64,000 nt of DNA from the NCBI GenBank assembly GCA_022447545.1, contig JAKVBI010000002.1, positions 19,566 to 83,565 of the forward strand, written 5' to 3'. The notes below the pieces were generated by a model. It was not told the origin of the DNA. It made no database searches and was given only the letters and a program-made list of their open reading frames with translations. Positions 18,551-27,584 of the stretch are shown in pieces. The translations under genes and the position numbers were made by a program. How positions within the stretch are numbered: the stretch's first letter is position 1; each line of letters starts with the position of its first letter. Source of the stretch: Myxococcota bacterium. GTDB lineage: Bacteria > Myxococcota_A > UBA9160 > SMWR01.

Positions 18551-18600
18551 GAAGAGGTGCCCACGACAAGGCACTGATACAGACCTCCGGACAGGACCGA

Positions 18601-19368
18601 TCAGACCAACTGTCCGCCGTCCATCACAAGGGTCTGGCCGGTCACGAAGGACCCGGCTTCACTACACAGGAACACCACTGCCCCCGCCATCTCGTCGGGC
18701 TCGCCCACACGGTGCAACGCAGAGTCGCGCAATGCCTGCTGGAGAATCTTTTCATTGTCCCACAATGCCCGTGAGAACTCCGTCTTGATCAGCCCCGGAG
18801 CGATTCCATTGACACGAATCTGATCCTTGCCCCAAGTCTTGGCCAGAACCTGGGTGACCATGTTAATGGCGGCTTTGGAGATCGAGTATGCGCCAATCAC
18901 GTCAGAGGCCCGAAATCCACCCACTGAACTCACGTTGACGATGCTGCCCCCTTCCCCGTGTTCGAGCATCGCCTCGCGCGCCTTGATACTGAGAAAGAAC
19001 GCGGCCTTCACGTTCGTGTTCATCACGATCTCCCAGGCCTTCTCATCAACGTTCTGAATCGGTCCGAAAGCCGGGTTCGTGCCGGCATTATTGACGAGAA
19101 TGTCGACACGACCCAGTTCCTCCCGGGTCTGATCGACCAGGCGATCGAGTTCTTCCATGCGACGCACGTTGGTGGGGATCGCCAACGCGCGCCTCCCGGT
19201 GTCCGCAACCTCGGATGCACACGATTGCAGGTCTTCTGGTTTCCTGGCCGCCAATGCAACGTCGGCGCCCGCGCGGGCCAGGGCAATGGCGATGGATCGC
19301 CCGATTCCCCGGCTCGCGCCCGTGACAATGGCCACCTTCCCCGACAGATCGAATTCCGAAATCGTCAC
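18601..19368 (-). CDS. short-chain dehydrogenase/reductase (SDR)
   Basis: A 255-residue classical SDR. The Rossmann motif is VTGASRGIGRSIA, the NNAG motif is VNNAGTNPAF, and the catalytic Tyr/Lys are in YSISKAAINM. It would oxidise or reduce a secondary alcohol or ketone with NAD(P). Its ATG overlaps the stop of the upstream SDR by four bases (ATGA), so the pair is translationally coupled. It converges on the hybrid kinase with 50 bases between the stops. Substrate unknown. Confidence 0.92.
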   Translation of the reverse strand: MTISEFDLSGKVAIVTGASRGIGRSIAIALARAGADVALAARKPEDLQSCASEVADTGRRALAIPTNVRRMEELDRLVDQTREELGRVDILVNNAGTNPAFGPIQNVDEKAWEIVMNTNVKAAFFLSIKAREAMLEHGEGGSIVNVSSVGGFRASDVIGAYSISKAAINMVTQVLAKTWGKDQIRVNGIAPGLIKTEFSRALWDNEKILQQALRDSALHRVGEPDEMAGAVVFLCSEAGSFVTGQTLVMDGGQLV

Positions 19369-20144
19369 ACCAGCCCCCCATTCTCGAAGCGTACGGCCAG
19401 CCGCTGCATCCCTCGGATCCAGCGGTCGATGTCATTGGCCTTGCGTTTGACGTATTCACCCACCACCGGGTGCGGCAGGATCAGAAACTCTCCAGTACGC
19501 AGCCCCTGGATCACCGCCTCCGCGACATCCTCGGGCTCAATGACCCCATCGACCCCGGCAACCCCGCCGTCCTCGAGGGGTGCCGTCATGGCGGTGCGAA
19601 CTGCCTGGGGACATAGAGCGTGGACCCGCAGACCCCGGGATCCATAGGTGATGGCAAGCCACTCTGCCAGAGCCACGACTCCGCTCTTGGTCACCGCGTA
19701 GGGGGCAGAACCGATCTGGGTCAACAGGCCGGCGGCCGACGCGGTGTGCAGCAGTGTCCCCTCACCGCGCTCGAGCATTCGCGGCACCAGGATTCTCGCA
19801 GCAATCACATGAGAAAAGAGGTTGACCTCCCAGATCCGCTGCCACGCTTCACTGGACGCCTCGGCTCCTCCTTCGACGACCATTCCGGCATTGGCACAAA
19901 ACAGATCGATGGGGCCGGAGCGCGCTTCGGCCCGGTCGATCACCGCCAGGAGATCCTCCTCGCAGGCGACGTCGAGTGCTTCTGCATGGCCACCCATGGA
20001 GTGCGCTACCGCCGCCGCACCGTCGCCGTCGAGGTCCGCGACCACGATGGCACGGGCCCCTTCGGCCGCGAAGCGCTGGCACAGGGCGCGGCCGATCCCA
20101 CTTGCGCCCCCGGTCACGATCACATGTCGGTCGCGGACGTCCAT
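19365..20144 (-). CDS. short-chain dehydrogenase/reductase (SDR)
   Basis: A 259-residue SDR with cofactor motif VTGGASGIGRAL, acidic residue after strand 2 (VVADLDGDG, which suggests NAD), and active-site YAVTKSGVVALAEW. The C-terminal tail (HPVVGEYVKRKANDIDRWIR) resembles SDRs found beside steroid- or fatty-acid-degradation genes. It is the first gene of a two-SDR unit and divergent from the TIM-barrel/flavoprotein/esterase operon, so the two units may share one pathway. Confidence 0.92.
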   Translation of the reverse strand: MDVRDRHVIVTGGASGIGRALCQRFAAEGARAIVVADLDGDGAAAVAHSMGGHAEALDVACEEDLLAVIDRAEARSGPIDLFCANAGMVVEGGAEASSEAWQRIWEVNLFSHVIAARILVPRMLERGEGTLLHTASAAGLLTQIGSAPYAVTKSGVVALAEWLAITYGSRGLRVHALCPQAVRTAMTAPLEDGGVAGVDGVIEPEDVAEAVIQGLRTGEFLILPHPVVGEYVKRKANDIDRWIRGMQRLAVRFENGGLV

Positions 20145-20348
20145 CTACGAACTCCCCCTTTTTTGACGCTCCAACCCAGACGCACGGCTGGTTTCAGTCG
20201 GCATTGTAACCCTGGGAAACAGTACCCAGCGTCATTCGCATACCCGCATCGCTTCGCATCCGGAAACTACCGATGGGACAAAGCCCACTGCGTTTCGGGC
20301 TCGCACGATATACTCGCCGGCTCTCTCCAGCGCTTCGCGGGGACCCCA

Positions 20349-21191
20349 ATGCCTTCACTGGTCCTACTCACCGGAACCATGGCAGAAGCCAGCTTGCCGG
20401 AACTCCTGTCCGCGGGAGCAGCCGGAGGGTTCGACTCACTGGCGATTCGACCCAGCCACTACCAGCAAGCCCGCGCGGAAGGCTTGTCCGATGCAGATCT
20501 CAGGGCATTGATGCAGCAGCACGGCGTGGGCGTGAGCGAGGTCGACGCTCTGTTGCAATGGCCCGAGGGACCTGCAGCGCGCGACGCCGCCGACGCAGAA
20601 ATCGATGCCCACATCGAAGCGTGCCTCGCACTGGGTGCCGACACGATACTCGCCGTGACTCTCTCTCCCACCCTGCACTCGGTCGAAGCGGCCGTGGAAG
20701 GCCTTGCTCATGCCTGTGATCGCGTAGCCCCCCACGGCCTGCGAGTCGCCCTCGAATTCTTCCCCTTTTGCGCGATCTCCACTCTCGAGATCGCTTGGCA
20801 GATCGTAAGCGATGCGGATCGCTCCAACGGAGGCCTGGCCCTCGACAGTTGGCACTGGTTCCGCACTGGCGCAGAAGAGAAAACCCTGCGGGCCCTCCCA
20901 GCGGACAAGATCTATGGCGTGCAGATCTCCGATGCTCCGGCGCAGGCGGGAGACGACTTGATGGTGGAAGCGATGCAGCACCGCCTGCTGCCCGGCGAGG
21001 GGGATATCGACCTAGTGCACTTTCTCTCCATGCTGCAAGAAATGGGTGTCGAGACGCCCATCGCTACCGAGGTCCAAAACGAAACACTCCTGAGTCTGCC
21101 CCCCGAACAATCGGCACGTGCTCAGGGCGACGCCCTGCGTGCACTGTGCGCGAGGGCTGCCAAAAACCACAAGTCACCTGGAGACCCATGA
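20349..21191 (+). CDS. xylose-isomerase-like TIM-barrel (sugar phosphate isomerase/epimerase family) protein
   Basis: The 280-residue protein starts at an ATG; the frame is open far upstream, but that extension is antisense to the SDR gene and shows no family features. AP-endonuclease-2-type barrel motifs are visible: VALEFFPFCAISTLE (the Glu of the metal site), GGLALDSWHWFRTG (Asp and His) and YGVQISDAP. Relatives include inosose and hydroxypyruvate isomerases and several catabolic isomerases. The stop overlaps the next ATG (ATGA), the first link of a coupled trio with the flavoprotein and esterase, so its substrate is probably shared with them. A TATACT hexamer at 20309-20314 is a possible -10 element without a clear -35. 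Confidence 0.8.
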   Translation: MPSLVLLTGTMAEASLPELLSAGAAGGFDSLAIRPSHYQQARAEGLSDADLRALMQQHGVGVSEVDALLQWPEGPAARDAADAEIDAHIEACLALGADTILAVTLSPTLHSVEAAVEGLAHACDRVAPHGLRVALEFFPFCAISTLEIAWQIVSDADRSNGGLALDSWHWFRTGAEEKTLRALPADKIYGVQISDAPAQAGDDLMVEAMQHRLLPGEGDIDLVHFLSMLQEMGVETPIATEVQNETLLSLPPEQSARAQGDALRALCARAAKNHKSPGDP

Positions 21192-22717
21192 GCCGAAAAC
21201 TCTCGAGATCCCATGACGGGGGTTCAATCACTCGACGACGCTTTCTCGCGGCGGCCAGCGCAGGAATCGGTGCGGCGGCCATCGCTCCGCAACGCGTGGG
21301 CCACGCCGCCGAGAGCCGCTGGGACCAGACCACCGATGTGCTCGTGGTGGGACTGGGGGGCGCGGGGGCCTGTGCGGCCCTGGAGGCGCGAGTCAACGAC
21401 GCCGAGGTTCTGGTACTCGAAGCATCCGCCGCACCCGGTGGCTCCACCGCCATGTCAGCCGGGGAAATCTACCTGGGCGCTGGCACCCCGACTCAGCGCG
21501 CGCTTGGCTACGAAGATACGGCCGACGCCATGTACGACTATTTGATGGCCTCCTGCGGTCCCGGTATGGACACCGAGAAGACCCGCCGTTACGTCGATGA
21601 GAGCGTGTCGCATCACGCATGGCTCGCCAGCCAGGGCGTCACCTTCAACGACACCTTTTGGCCCGAGCATCACGACGCTCCCGGGGACCAGGGCCTGCGC
21701 TGGTCAGGGAGTGAGAATGCCCATCCCTTCTCGGCGACCATCTCGCCTGCCCCTCGCGGTCACAAGGTGGCGGCGGTGGGTTTCGCCGGTGGCGAGTTGA
21801 TGCGAATCCTGACGGACCGGGTGAAGAAATCAGGCGCAGGGATTCACACTTCGTCCCGCTGCCTACGCTTGATCGCCGACGGCGAAAACCGGGTGGTGGG
21901 CGCTGTGGCAAACATGGAGGGAGCCGAAAAGCGCATCCGCGCCCGACGAGGGGTCGTGATCACCACCGGCGGCTTCATCCAAAACCGGGAGATGCTGGCC
22001 CACCACGCCCCGCACCTCCTGCCCTGTACACCCCTGGGCGCAGTCAGCGACGACGGCAGCGGAATCCAGATGGGGATCGGCCTGGGCGCCGCGTCCCTCC
22101 ACATGGATGCAGCCTTCGTGGGATTCATGGTCCACCCCCCGGAAGCCATGATCGAGGGCATCTTCGTCAACCAGTACGGGCAGCGGTACATCAACGAAGA
22201 CGCCTACCTCGGGCGCGTGGGTCACTACTCGATGACCCGCGCCGACGGCGATGCTCTTCTGATTCTCGATGCTGGCATCGAAGGCGAGCCCTTCGAGTTG
22301 GCAGGTTTGGAAAAAATTGGAAGTGCTCAGAGCGTCGAAGAGTTGGAGCGGAAGACGCAGATTCCCAGCCCTGCCCTGCAACACTGCCTGAGCTTCTACA
22401 ACCAGTACGCAAAAGAAGGCAGGGATCCCCTGTTTGGCAAGCACTCCGAATTCCTGCGTCCCCTGGACCAGATGCCACTTCGCGCCTACCGCTACCAGGT
22501 GGGGAAGTCCTTCGTTCCCGCCTTCACCCTGGGTGGGCTCTGGACACAGCCGACCGGTGAAGTTCGGAAAGTCGATGGCTCTACGATCCCAGGCCTGTAC
22601 GCAGCCGGACGCGCGACCTCTGGGGTTCCGGCTCGAGGGTACAGCGGTGGGTCTTCTATCGGAGACGTCACGTTCTTCGGACGCATCGCCGGACGCAGCG
22701 CTGCCTTGAACACATGA
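21188..22717 (+). CDS. Tat-exported FAD-binding oxidoreductase (fumarate reductase/ketosteroid dehydrogenase family)
   Basis: A 509-residue flavoprotein. The N-terminus SITRRRFLAAASAGIG is a twin-arginine signal. The FAD-binding site follows: VLVVGLGGAGACAALEA, ending in the acidic VLEASAAPGGS. The C-terminal FAD site is IPGLYAAGRATSGVPARGYS. The family includes fumarate reductases, urocanate reductases and 3-ketosteroid dehydrogenases, which oxidise or reduce C-C bonds; the exact reaction is unknown. The ATG overlaps the upstream stop and its own stop overlaps the esterase start (ATGA at 22714). Periplasmic location would put electron transfer outside the membrane. Confidence 0.88.
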   Translation: MSRKLSRSHDGGSITRRRFLAAASAGIGAAAIAPQRVGHAAESRWDQTTDVLVVGLGGAGACAALEARVNDAEVLVLEASAAPGGSTAMSAGEIYLGAGTPTQRALGYEDTADAMYDYLMASCGPGMDTEKTRRYVDESVSHHAWLASQGVTFNDTFWPEHHDAPGDQGLRWSGSENAHPFSATISPAPRGHKVAAVGFAGGELMRILTDRVKKSGAGIHTSSRCLRLIADGENRVVGAVANMEGAEKRIRARRGVVITTGGFIQNREMLAHHAPHLLPCTPLGAVSDDGSGIQMGIGLGAASLHMDAAFVGFMVHPPEAMIEGIFVNQYGQRYINEDAYLGRVGHYSMTRADGDALLILDAGIEGEPFELAGLEKIGSAQSVEELERKTQIPSPALQHCLSFYNQYAKEGRDPLFGKHSEFLRPLDQMPLRAYRYQVGKSFVPAFTLGGLWTQPTGEVRKVDGSTIPGLYAAGRATSGVPARGYSGGSSIGDVTFFGRIAGRSAALNT

Positions 22718-24600
22718 GGAGTCGGAATCACACACCCGGGCGGAAACGAATGCTTCGCAGAATCGAACCGCTGTTGGCAGCCCTCGCCCTAGGCGGTTTT
22801 TCACTGGCCTGCGCCACGCCCGTCGAGGTCTCGAAACCCGCGGCCGAATCCCAGTCCCTGCGCCGAGCACCGGCGGGGAGCATGGTGGGCGCCCCCGGAA
22901 CACACGGTGGCTACGCCTGGCTCGGAATCCCCTACGCGGTCCCACCCCAGGGTGATTTTCGCTGGCGGGCGCCAAAACCCCTGCCTCCCTGGACTGAAAC
23001 GCGCAAAACCCTCGCCTTCGGATCCTCCTGTTCCCAGTTTTCGAGCGCCCTGGGCGGTGACGAGTCCGCGCCACCCGGAACGCTCGTGGGCAGCGAGGAC
23101 TGCCTGTTCCTCAACGTCTACACCCCGGCCTTCACAAGCAGCGAAATCCCGGCCGCAGACGAACGCTTGCCCGTCATGTTCTGGATCCATGGCGGCGGCA
23201 ACACCATCGGTACTTCCAGTTTCTATGACGGGAGCCGTCTGGCCAGCCGCGAGAACGTGGTCGTGGTGACCGTCAACTATCGCCTGGGCCCAATCGGCTG
23301 GTTTCGACAAGCCGCCCTGCGGGACGGGCTCGATCGAATCGAAGCGTCGGGAAATTTTGGCACCCTGGACATCATCCTGGCCCTGGAATGGGTCCGCACG
23401 AACATCACGAGCTTCGGCGGTGATCCCGGCAACATCACCATCTTCGGGGAATCGGCCGGCGGCTGGAACGTTTTCTCGCTGCTGGTTTCACCGCTGACGC
23501 GAGATTCGTTCCAGCGCGCGATCTCCCAGAGCGGGGTCACCTGGAGCCGAACTCCAGCCGAGGCCGAACATTTCGCTGACGCACCTGACCCCGGCTGGCC
23601 CAAGAGTTCGGGGGAGATTCTGCTCGAGCTGCTCCAGCGGGATGGCACGGCCTCGAACCGGGGGGATGCCAAGCGGATTCTCGCCGATTGGACGTCCGAT
23701 GAAACCGCCGCCTATCTGCGGGGGAAGAGTGTTGCCGAGCTCTACGGTGCATACGGCAACCTCAGCCGAGTTCCAATCCTATTCGAAGACGGTGCGGTTC
23801 TCCCCGCAGCGCCCCTCGCGCAGAAACTCGAAGACACCGAAGCAGTCCACCCGGTTCCGCTGATGCTGGGAACGAACCGCAACGAGGACCGACTGTTCCT
23901 GTTTGGAAATCCCGAATACGTGCGCTGGTGGTTCGGGACCTTTCCCCGATTGCGTGACCCACACCGCTACTACCGCGATGCCACCTACATGACCAGAATC
24001 TGGAAGGCCATCGCCGTGGACGACCTGGCGCGCGCCCTGGCTCCAAAAAGACCCCACTCGGTCTTCGCCTACCGGTTCGACTGGGACGAGGAGCCCACCC
24101 TGCTGGGCGCCGACCTGTCCAAAATGCTCGGCGCAGCCCACGGCTTCGAGATCCCCTTCGTCTTCGGCCACTGGTCTCTGGGATCGGAGGGAGACCAACT
24201 CTTTACGGCCGAGAATCTTCCGGGCCGCGAAGCCCTCGCCTCGGAGATGATGGCCTACTGGGCCCAGTTTGCGCGGGAGGGCGATCCCGGACGCGGACGC
24301 GATGGACGTAGCATGCACTGGAGGCCGTGGAATCCAGACGGAGACCTCTATGCCGTACTGGACACGCCGGCGGATGGTGGTTTGACCATGGCGCGTGAGA
24401 CCGAAAGTATCGATGCGGTGGTACGAGACCTCCTCGCGGATCGCAGCTTCTCGGGCACTCGCGAACGCTGCCAGGCACTGGGGGTCGTCTGGGATTGGGC
24501 CCATACCCAGTTCACGCGCGACGACTATTCTTCCATCGGCGATGGCCTGTGCGCCAACCTGCCTCTCGGACCGAACTTCGAGGCACCGCCCGAAAACTGA
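22714..24600 (+). CDS. lipoprotein carboxylesterase type B
   Basis: A 628-residue carboxylesterase/cholinesterase-family protein. The signal (LLAALALGGFSLAC) ends in a lipobox Cys, so it is probably membrane-anchored. The nucleophile elbow is FGESAGGWNV, the acid residue is probably in LGTNRNEDRLF, and the His is in GAAHGFEIPFVFG. VMFWIHGGGN is the oxyanion-hole segment. It starts inside the stop of the flavoprotein; a second ATG at 22750 begins directly at the signal peptide and is an alternative. It would hydrolyse an ester at the cell surface before uptake or oxidation. Confidence 0.92.
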   Translation: MRSRNHTPGRKRMLRRIEPLLAALALGGFSLACATPVEVSKPAAESQSLRRAPAGSMVGAPGTHGGYAWLGIPYAVPPQGDFRWRAPKPLPPWTETRKTLAFGSSCSQFSSALGGDESAPPGTLVGSEDCLFLNVYTPAFTSSEIPAADERLPVMFWIHGGGNTIGTSSFYDGSRLASRENVVVVTVNYRLGPIGWFRQAALRDGLDRIEASGNFGTLDIILALEWVRTNITSFGGDPGNITIFGESAGGWNVFSLLVSPLTRDSFQRAISQSGVTWSRTPAEAEHFADAPDPGWPKSSGEILLELLQRDGTASNRGDAKRILADWTSDETAAYLRGKSVAELYGAYGNLSRVPILFEDGAVLPAAPLAQKLEDTEAVHPVPLMLGTNRNEDRLFLFGNPEYVRWWFGTFPRLRDPHRYYRDATYMTRIWKAIAVDDLARALAPKRPHSVFAYRFDWDEEPTLLGADLSKMLGAAHGFEIPFVFGHWSLGSEGDQLFTAENLPGREALASEMMAYWAQFAREGDPGRGRDGRSMHWRPWNPDGDLYAVLDTPADGGLTMARETESIDAVVRDLLADRSFSGTRERCQALGVVWDWAHTQFTRDDYSSIGDGLCANLPLGPNFEAPPEN

Positions 24601-24661
24601 TCCCTTCCCTCCACTTGGGGAGCTCGAGGCAAAGAGCTTGGAGTCCGGCCCAAAAAAGAAA

Positions 24662-24698
24662 CCGGGGGATCCGGAGCAACCTGCTCCGAACCCCCCGG
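24662..24698. terminator. bidirectional hairpin between convergent genes
   Basis: A long stem-loop: CCGGGGG pairs with the distal CCCCCGG, and inside it CGGAGCA pairs with TGCTCCG around a three-base loop. A second stem, CCCGCGG/CCGCGGG, follows at 24704-24728. It lies between the esterase stop and the FKBP stop, where a terminator for both is expected. Confidence 0.7.
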
Positions 24699-24733
24699 TC
24701 GAACCCGCGGGAAGGGGGTTTCCGCGGGAGACG

Positions 24734-25435
24734 TCAGCTGATCTCGATCAGTTCGATGTCGAACACCAGGGTCGCATTGGGTTGAATCAAGGCACCCGCC
24801 CCACGCTCCCCGTAGGCGAGCTCGGGCGGCACCACGACCTTCCACTTCGAACCGACGGTCATCTCCTGAAGCACTTCAGACCAGCCCGGGATCACTCGCG
24901 AAACCGGGAACTGAGCCGGTTCATTGCGCGAGTAGGAACTGTCGAACTCGGTGCCGTCGATCAGGGTGCCTCGGTAGTGAACGACCACCATCGAGTCCGA
25001 TGCAGGCTGATCTCCCTCACCGGTTTCGAGCACCTTGTATTGAACACCGCTGGCCAGGGTCACGACCTCGGCGTCGCTCGCAAACTTCTCGCGGAACGCT
25101 TCTCCGTCAGCGCTGTTCTTCGCAGATACCTCCGCCAGTTGTTGACGCGCCTTTTCCATCTGGCGCTGCTCGAAACTGGCTACTGCCTCGAGGATCTCAG
25201 CGTCGCTGAGCTGGCTGTCCTCCCCGCGCAACGCCGCAGCCAAACCGTCGACGAACGATCCGACTTCGAGTTCAGGGATCTCCTGCCCCATCTGCTGCCC
25301 AATCAGCGCCCCCATCGCGTAACTTTCCCTCGCCTTGTCCGAAGCGAAACGATTCGTGTCGGACGCCGTGGCCTGGAAGTACGCCGCCATTACCAACGCG
25401 CTCGAGGCCGCCATCGCAATTGCTGTTCGTCTCAT
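24734..25435 (-). CDS. FKBP-type peptidyl-prolyl cis-trans isomerase, exported (Mip/FkpA-like)
   Basis: From the ATG at 25435 (preceded by GGAGGTGGAAATC) the protein is 233 residues: a signal peptide (TAIAMAASSALVMAAYFQATA), an N-terminal helical dimerisation domain (about 30-130; SYAMGALIGQQMGQEIPEL) and a C-terminal FKBP domain (VVVHYRGTLIDGTEFDSSY, VIPGWSEVLQEMTVGSKW, PPELAYGERGAG). This is the Mip/FkpA layout of periplasmic folding catalysts. Upstream lies a 28-base near-palindrome sharing its core with one before the moxR operon, which suggests stress-linked control. It is separated from the upstream hybrid kinase by a hairpin terminator. Confidence 0.93.
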   Translation of the reverse strand: MRRTAIAMAASSALVMAAYFQATASDTNRFASDKARESYAMGALIGQQMGQEIPELEVGSFVDGLAAALRGEDSQLSDAEILEAVASFEQRQMEKARQQLAEVSAKNSADGEAFREKFASDAEVVTLASGVQYKVLETGEGDQPASDSMVVVHYRGTLIDGTEFDSSYSRNEPAQFPVSRVIPGWSEVLQEMTVGSKWKVVVPPELAYGERGAGALIQPNATLVFDIELIEIS

Positions 25436-25517
25436 GATTTCCACCTCCGTTTGGAAAATCTCATTTAAAAAGCGTCGATGGGGGAAAGCTAGAAGGCGCG
25501 CATGACCTCTCCATGGA

Positions 25518-25545
25518 CGCAACATGAACGGTTGTTCACGTTGCG
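25518..25545. promoter_or_regulatory. 28-base near-palindrome upstream of the FKBP gene
   Basis: Arms CGCAACATGAAC (25518-25529) and GTTCACGTTGCG (25534-25545) flank GGTT and pair with one mismatch. The core TGAAC-N4-GTTCA recurs upstream of moxR at 32821-32834. It sits 83-110 bases before the FKBP start. An operator is the simplest reading; the hairpin it could form might also assist termination of the kinase transcript. Confidence 0.5.
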
Positions 25546-25550
25546 CCAAA

Positions 25551-25571
25551 GACCCCCGAGCCCTCGGGGTC
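25551..25571 (-). terminator. hairpin terminator after the hybrid kinase
   Basis: GACCCC plus GA pairs with TCGGGGTC around GCCC with one bulged C. On the transcribed strand it is followed by CTTTGG. It lies just past the kinase stop at 25594. Confidence 0.5.
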
Positions 25572-25593
25572 AAGGTCGCGAACCTGAGTGGGA

Positions 25594-27384
25594 TCAGTTC
25601 GAGAGAAGTTCCCTGACCACCCCGAGCAACTCCCTCTGGGTGTAGGGCTTGTGGAGAACTCGATGCAGGTCGCCATCCACGCCGGCGGGAACAGTCTCGT
25701 CGCCGCCGAGTCCACTGCTCAGGATCACCGGCACCCGCGACCCCCGTCCCCGCAAATGGTCGAGAACCGCCGGGCCGTCCACCCCCGGCATGATGCGGTC
25801 GAGAATCACGAGATCGAAGCCGTCTTCAGTTTCATCGAATCGGCGAATCGCCGATTCCCCATCGTGGGCCGTCTCCACTTCGAAGCCCGCCTTGCGAAGC
25901 ACCAGACCCGCGAATTCTCGAACGTTGGCTTCGTCGTCGACGAGTAGGATGCGCCCTCCCTGCACTCCCACCACTGGGGCAGTCGCCGTCTCAACGGTCT
26001 TTGCCTCCCCAGGAGTCGTTCCCTCCACCGCGGTAGAGAACAGCACACGGAAAACCGAGCCACGGCCCGGCTCGCTCGTGACCTGAATGGCCCCGCCATG
26101 AGACCGAACGATGCCGAAGACCGATGACAGCCCAAGACCTCTGCCCCGTTCCTTGGTGGAGTAGAAGGGATCGAAGATCGTCTCGACCTCATCTCGCTCG
26201 ATCCCAACCCCTCGATCCTCGACTTCGAGATAGGCGAAATGTCCAGCCGGCAGGGATCGGCCGAGCAGCGACCACTCGAGTTGGCTGGCGCTGAAGTGCG
26301 CGCTCCCCGTGCGTACCACGACGCGATCCGAACCCGGAAGTGACGCATCGAGAGCGTTGTTGACGAGGTTCATGACCACTTGTTCGAGTTGACCGGCGTC
26401 GGCGTTGATCTTCGGAAGATCGGGTGCGAGTTCGTAGTGAACTCGGGTCGCACCACTCACCCCCGGCCCAATGAGCACCTTCACATCGTCCACGGCATCA
26501 TTGAGAGAGACGGGCCCGATCTGGCTCGAACCCTGCCCCGCGTAGGCAAGCATGTGATCGACTAGATCTCTGGCCTTCAGCGCCGCGGTCTGGATCGGTT
26601 CGAGCAAACGCCGTCGGTCGTCATCCTGCTCCTCGTCGAGCAGCAGGCTCGCATTCCCGAGGATGGAAACGAGGATGTTGTTGAAGTCGTGGGCGATCCC
26701 CCCGGCCATCAAACCCGTCGTTTCGAGCTTTTGAATGTGGCGCATGCGGCTCTCGAGTTCTTCCCGGGCTCGCTCGGAACGCCGCACCGAATATTCGTGA
26801 AAGATCCCGAAGCTCGAGGTGACGAAGAGTGCCATCAACAAATTCAGATAGCGGAACGCCGGCGTCTCCTCGCGGAAGTATTCACTCGGAAACGGAGCGC
26901 TCTGGTCACCGACGACGAAGAAGAAGGTATAGATCGCGATGCCCAGCAGGCACAGCACCATGCCCCGCATCACACCGAGCAGGTAGATGCCAATCATGGG
27001 AGCCACCGCAAACCACACCGAAAGGACCGACGCCAGCCCTTGTTGGAAGTACGCGGGGATGGCAGCGATGGAGAGGGTTCCCCCCAATAGCAGGGCCGCC
27101 GTCAGATCGGGCGAAGCCGTGAGCCGCAGCACAAACGGCCCCGCGAAGAAGACGGCACTGGCCACGATGCAAACGACGCGGTCGACCGGGGAAAGTGTCT
27201 CGGACAGCAATTGCGCGACTGCGGGTACGAGGGCAGCGACAAACAGAATGGGGCACAGCAACAACAGCACCGTACTGCGGAGCACCACCTCGGGGCCCAT
27301 GCTGAAGATTGCGTCGGGGATAAACCAACGCAGGGCATTGGGAACTGCGGTCCCATTCCGCTGAAAGGGCTTGGAATCGCTCAT
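25594..27384 (-). CDS. membrane-bound hybrid sensor histidine kinase
   Basis: A 596-residue kinase from the ATG at 27384 (GGGAGAG upstream). Residues 35-190 contain about six hydrophobic helices (VVLRSTVLLLLCPILFVAAL, VVCIVASAVFFAGPFVL, GMVLCLLGIAIYTFFFVV) without a recognisable sensor domain. The phosphoacceptor box is AGGIAHDFNNILVS, the ATPase has NLVNNALDAS, VEDRGVGI and GRGLGLSSVFG, and the C-terminal receiver has phosphoacceptor Asp in VILDRIMPGVDG and Lys in LHKPYTQRE. The catalytic core resembles that of the 7TM-PAS kinase at 15467, so the two are paralogous outputs. The cognate regulator is not adjacent. Confidence 0.9.
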   Translation of the reverse strand: MSDSKPFQRNGTAVPNALRWFIPDAIFSMGPEVVLRSTVLLLLCPILFVAALVPAVAQLLSETLSPVDRVVCIVASAVFFAGPFVLRLTASPDLTAALLLGGTLSIAAIPAYFQQGLASVLSVWFAVAPMIGIYLLGVMRGMVLCLLGIAIYTFFFVVGDQSAPFPSEYFREETPAFRYLNLLMALFVTSSFGIFHEYSVRRSERAREELESRMRHIQKLETTGLMAGGIAHDFNNILVSILGNASLLLDEEQDDDRRRLLEPIQTAALKARDLVDHMLAYAGQGSSQIGPVSLNDAVDDVKVLIGPGVSGATRVHYELAPDLPKINADAGQLEQVVMNLVNNALDASLPGSDRVVVRTGSAHFSASQLEWSLLGRSLPAGHFAYLEVEDRGVGIERDEVETIFDPFYSTKERGRGLGLSSVFGIVRSHGGAIQVTSEPGRGSVFRVLFSTAVEGTTPGEAKTVETATAPVVGVQGGRILLVDDEANVREFAGLVLRKAGFEVETAHDGESAIRRFDETEDGFDLVILDRIMPGVDGPAVLDHLRGRGSRVPVILSSGLGGDETVPAGVDGDLHRVLHKPYTQRELLGVVRELLSN

Positions 27385-27488
27385 CGCTGGCTCTCCCTGC
27401 CTCGGTGCCGCAGTCCATCTCGACCTCGACGTCCGAAAAGGGTGCCATATTCGCGCTCGCGGCGCGCCAGCCGATGGCGATCGGTCGA

Positions 27489-27527
27489 GTCGCGGCGGGC
27501 TCCCCCCCGAGGAGCGCCCGCCGCGAC
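27489..27527. terminator. long GC-rich inverted repeat
   Basis: Perfect twelve-base arms GTCGCGGCGGGC (27489-27500) and GCCCGCCGCGAC (27516-27527) separated by 15 bases; the stem can extend inwards (TCC/GGA) with a bulge. A second stem, GAGAGGC/GCCTCTC, lies at about 27544-27567. Both are downstream of the exported CxxCH gene and upstream of the kinase. No T-run follows, so termination or attenuation are both possible. Confidence 0.5.
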
Positions 27528-27584
27528 CCTTGGCGAACCGGTGAGAGGCCCCGGGCTGGAGCCTCTCCACCGGCTCGGGATCGC

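Noticed and set aside
19620-20348. N-terminal extension of the TIM-barrel isomerase-like gene
   Set aside because: The extension is antisense to the SDR gene and the family homology starts only at the ATG at 20349.
20768-21187. N-terminal extension of the Tat flavoprotein
   Set aside because: It would put the twin-arginine motif in the middle of the protein; the ATG at 21188 gives a normal Tat signal.
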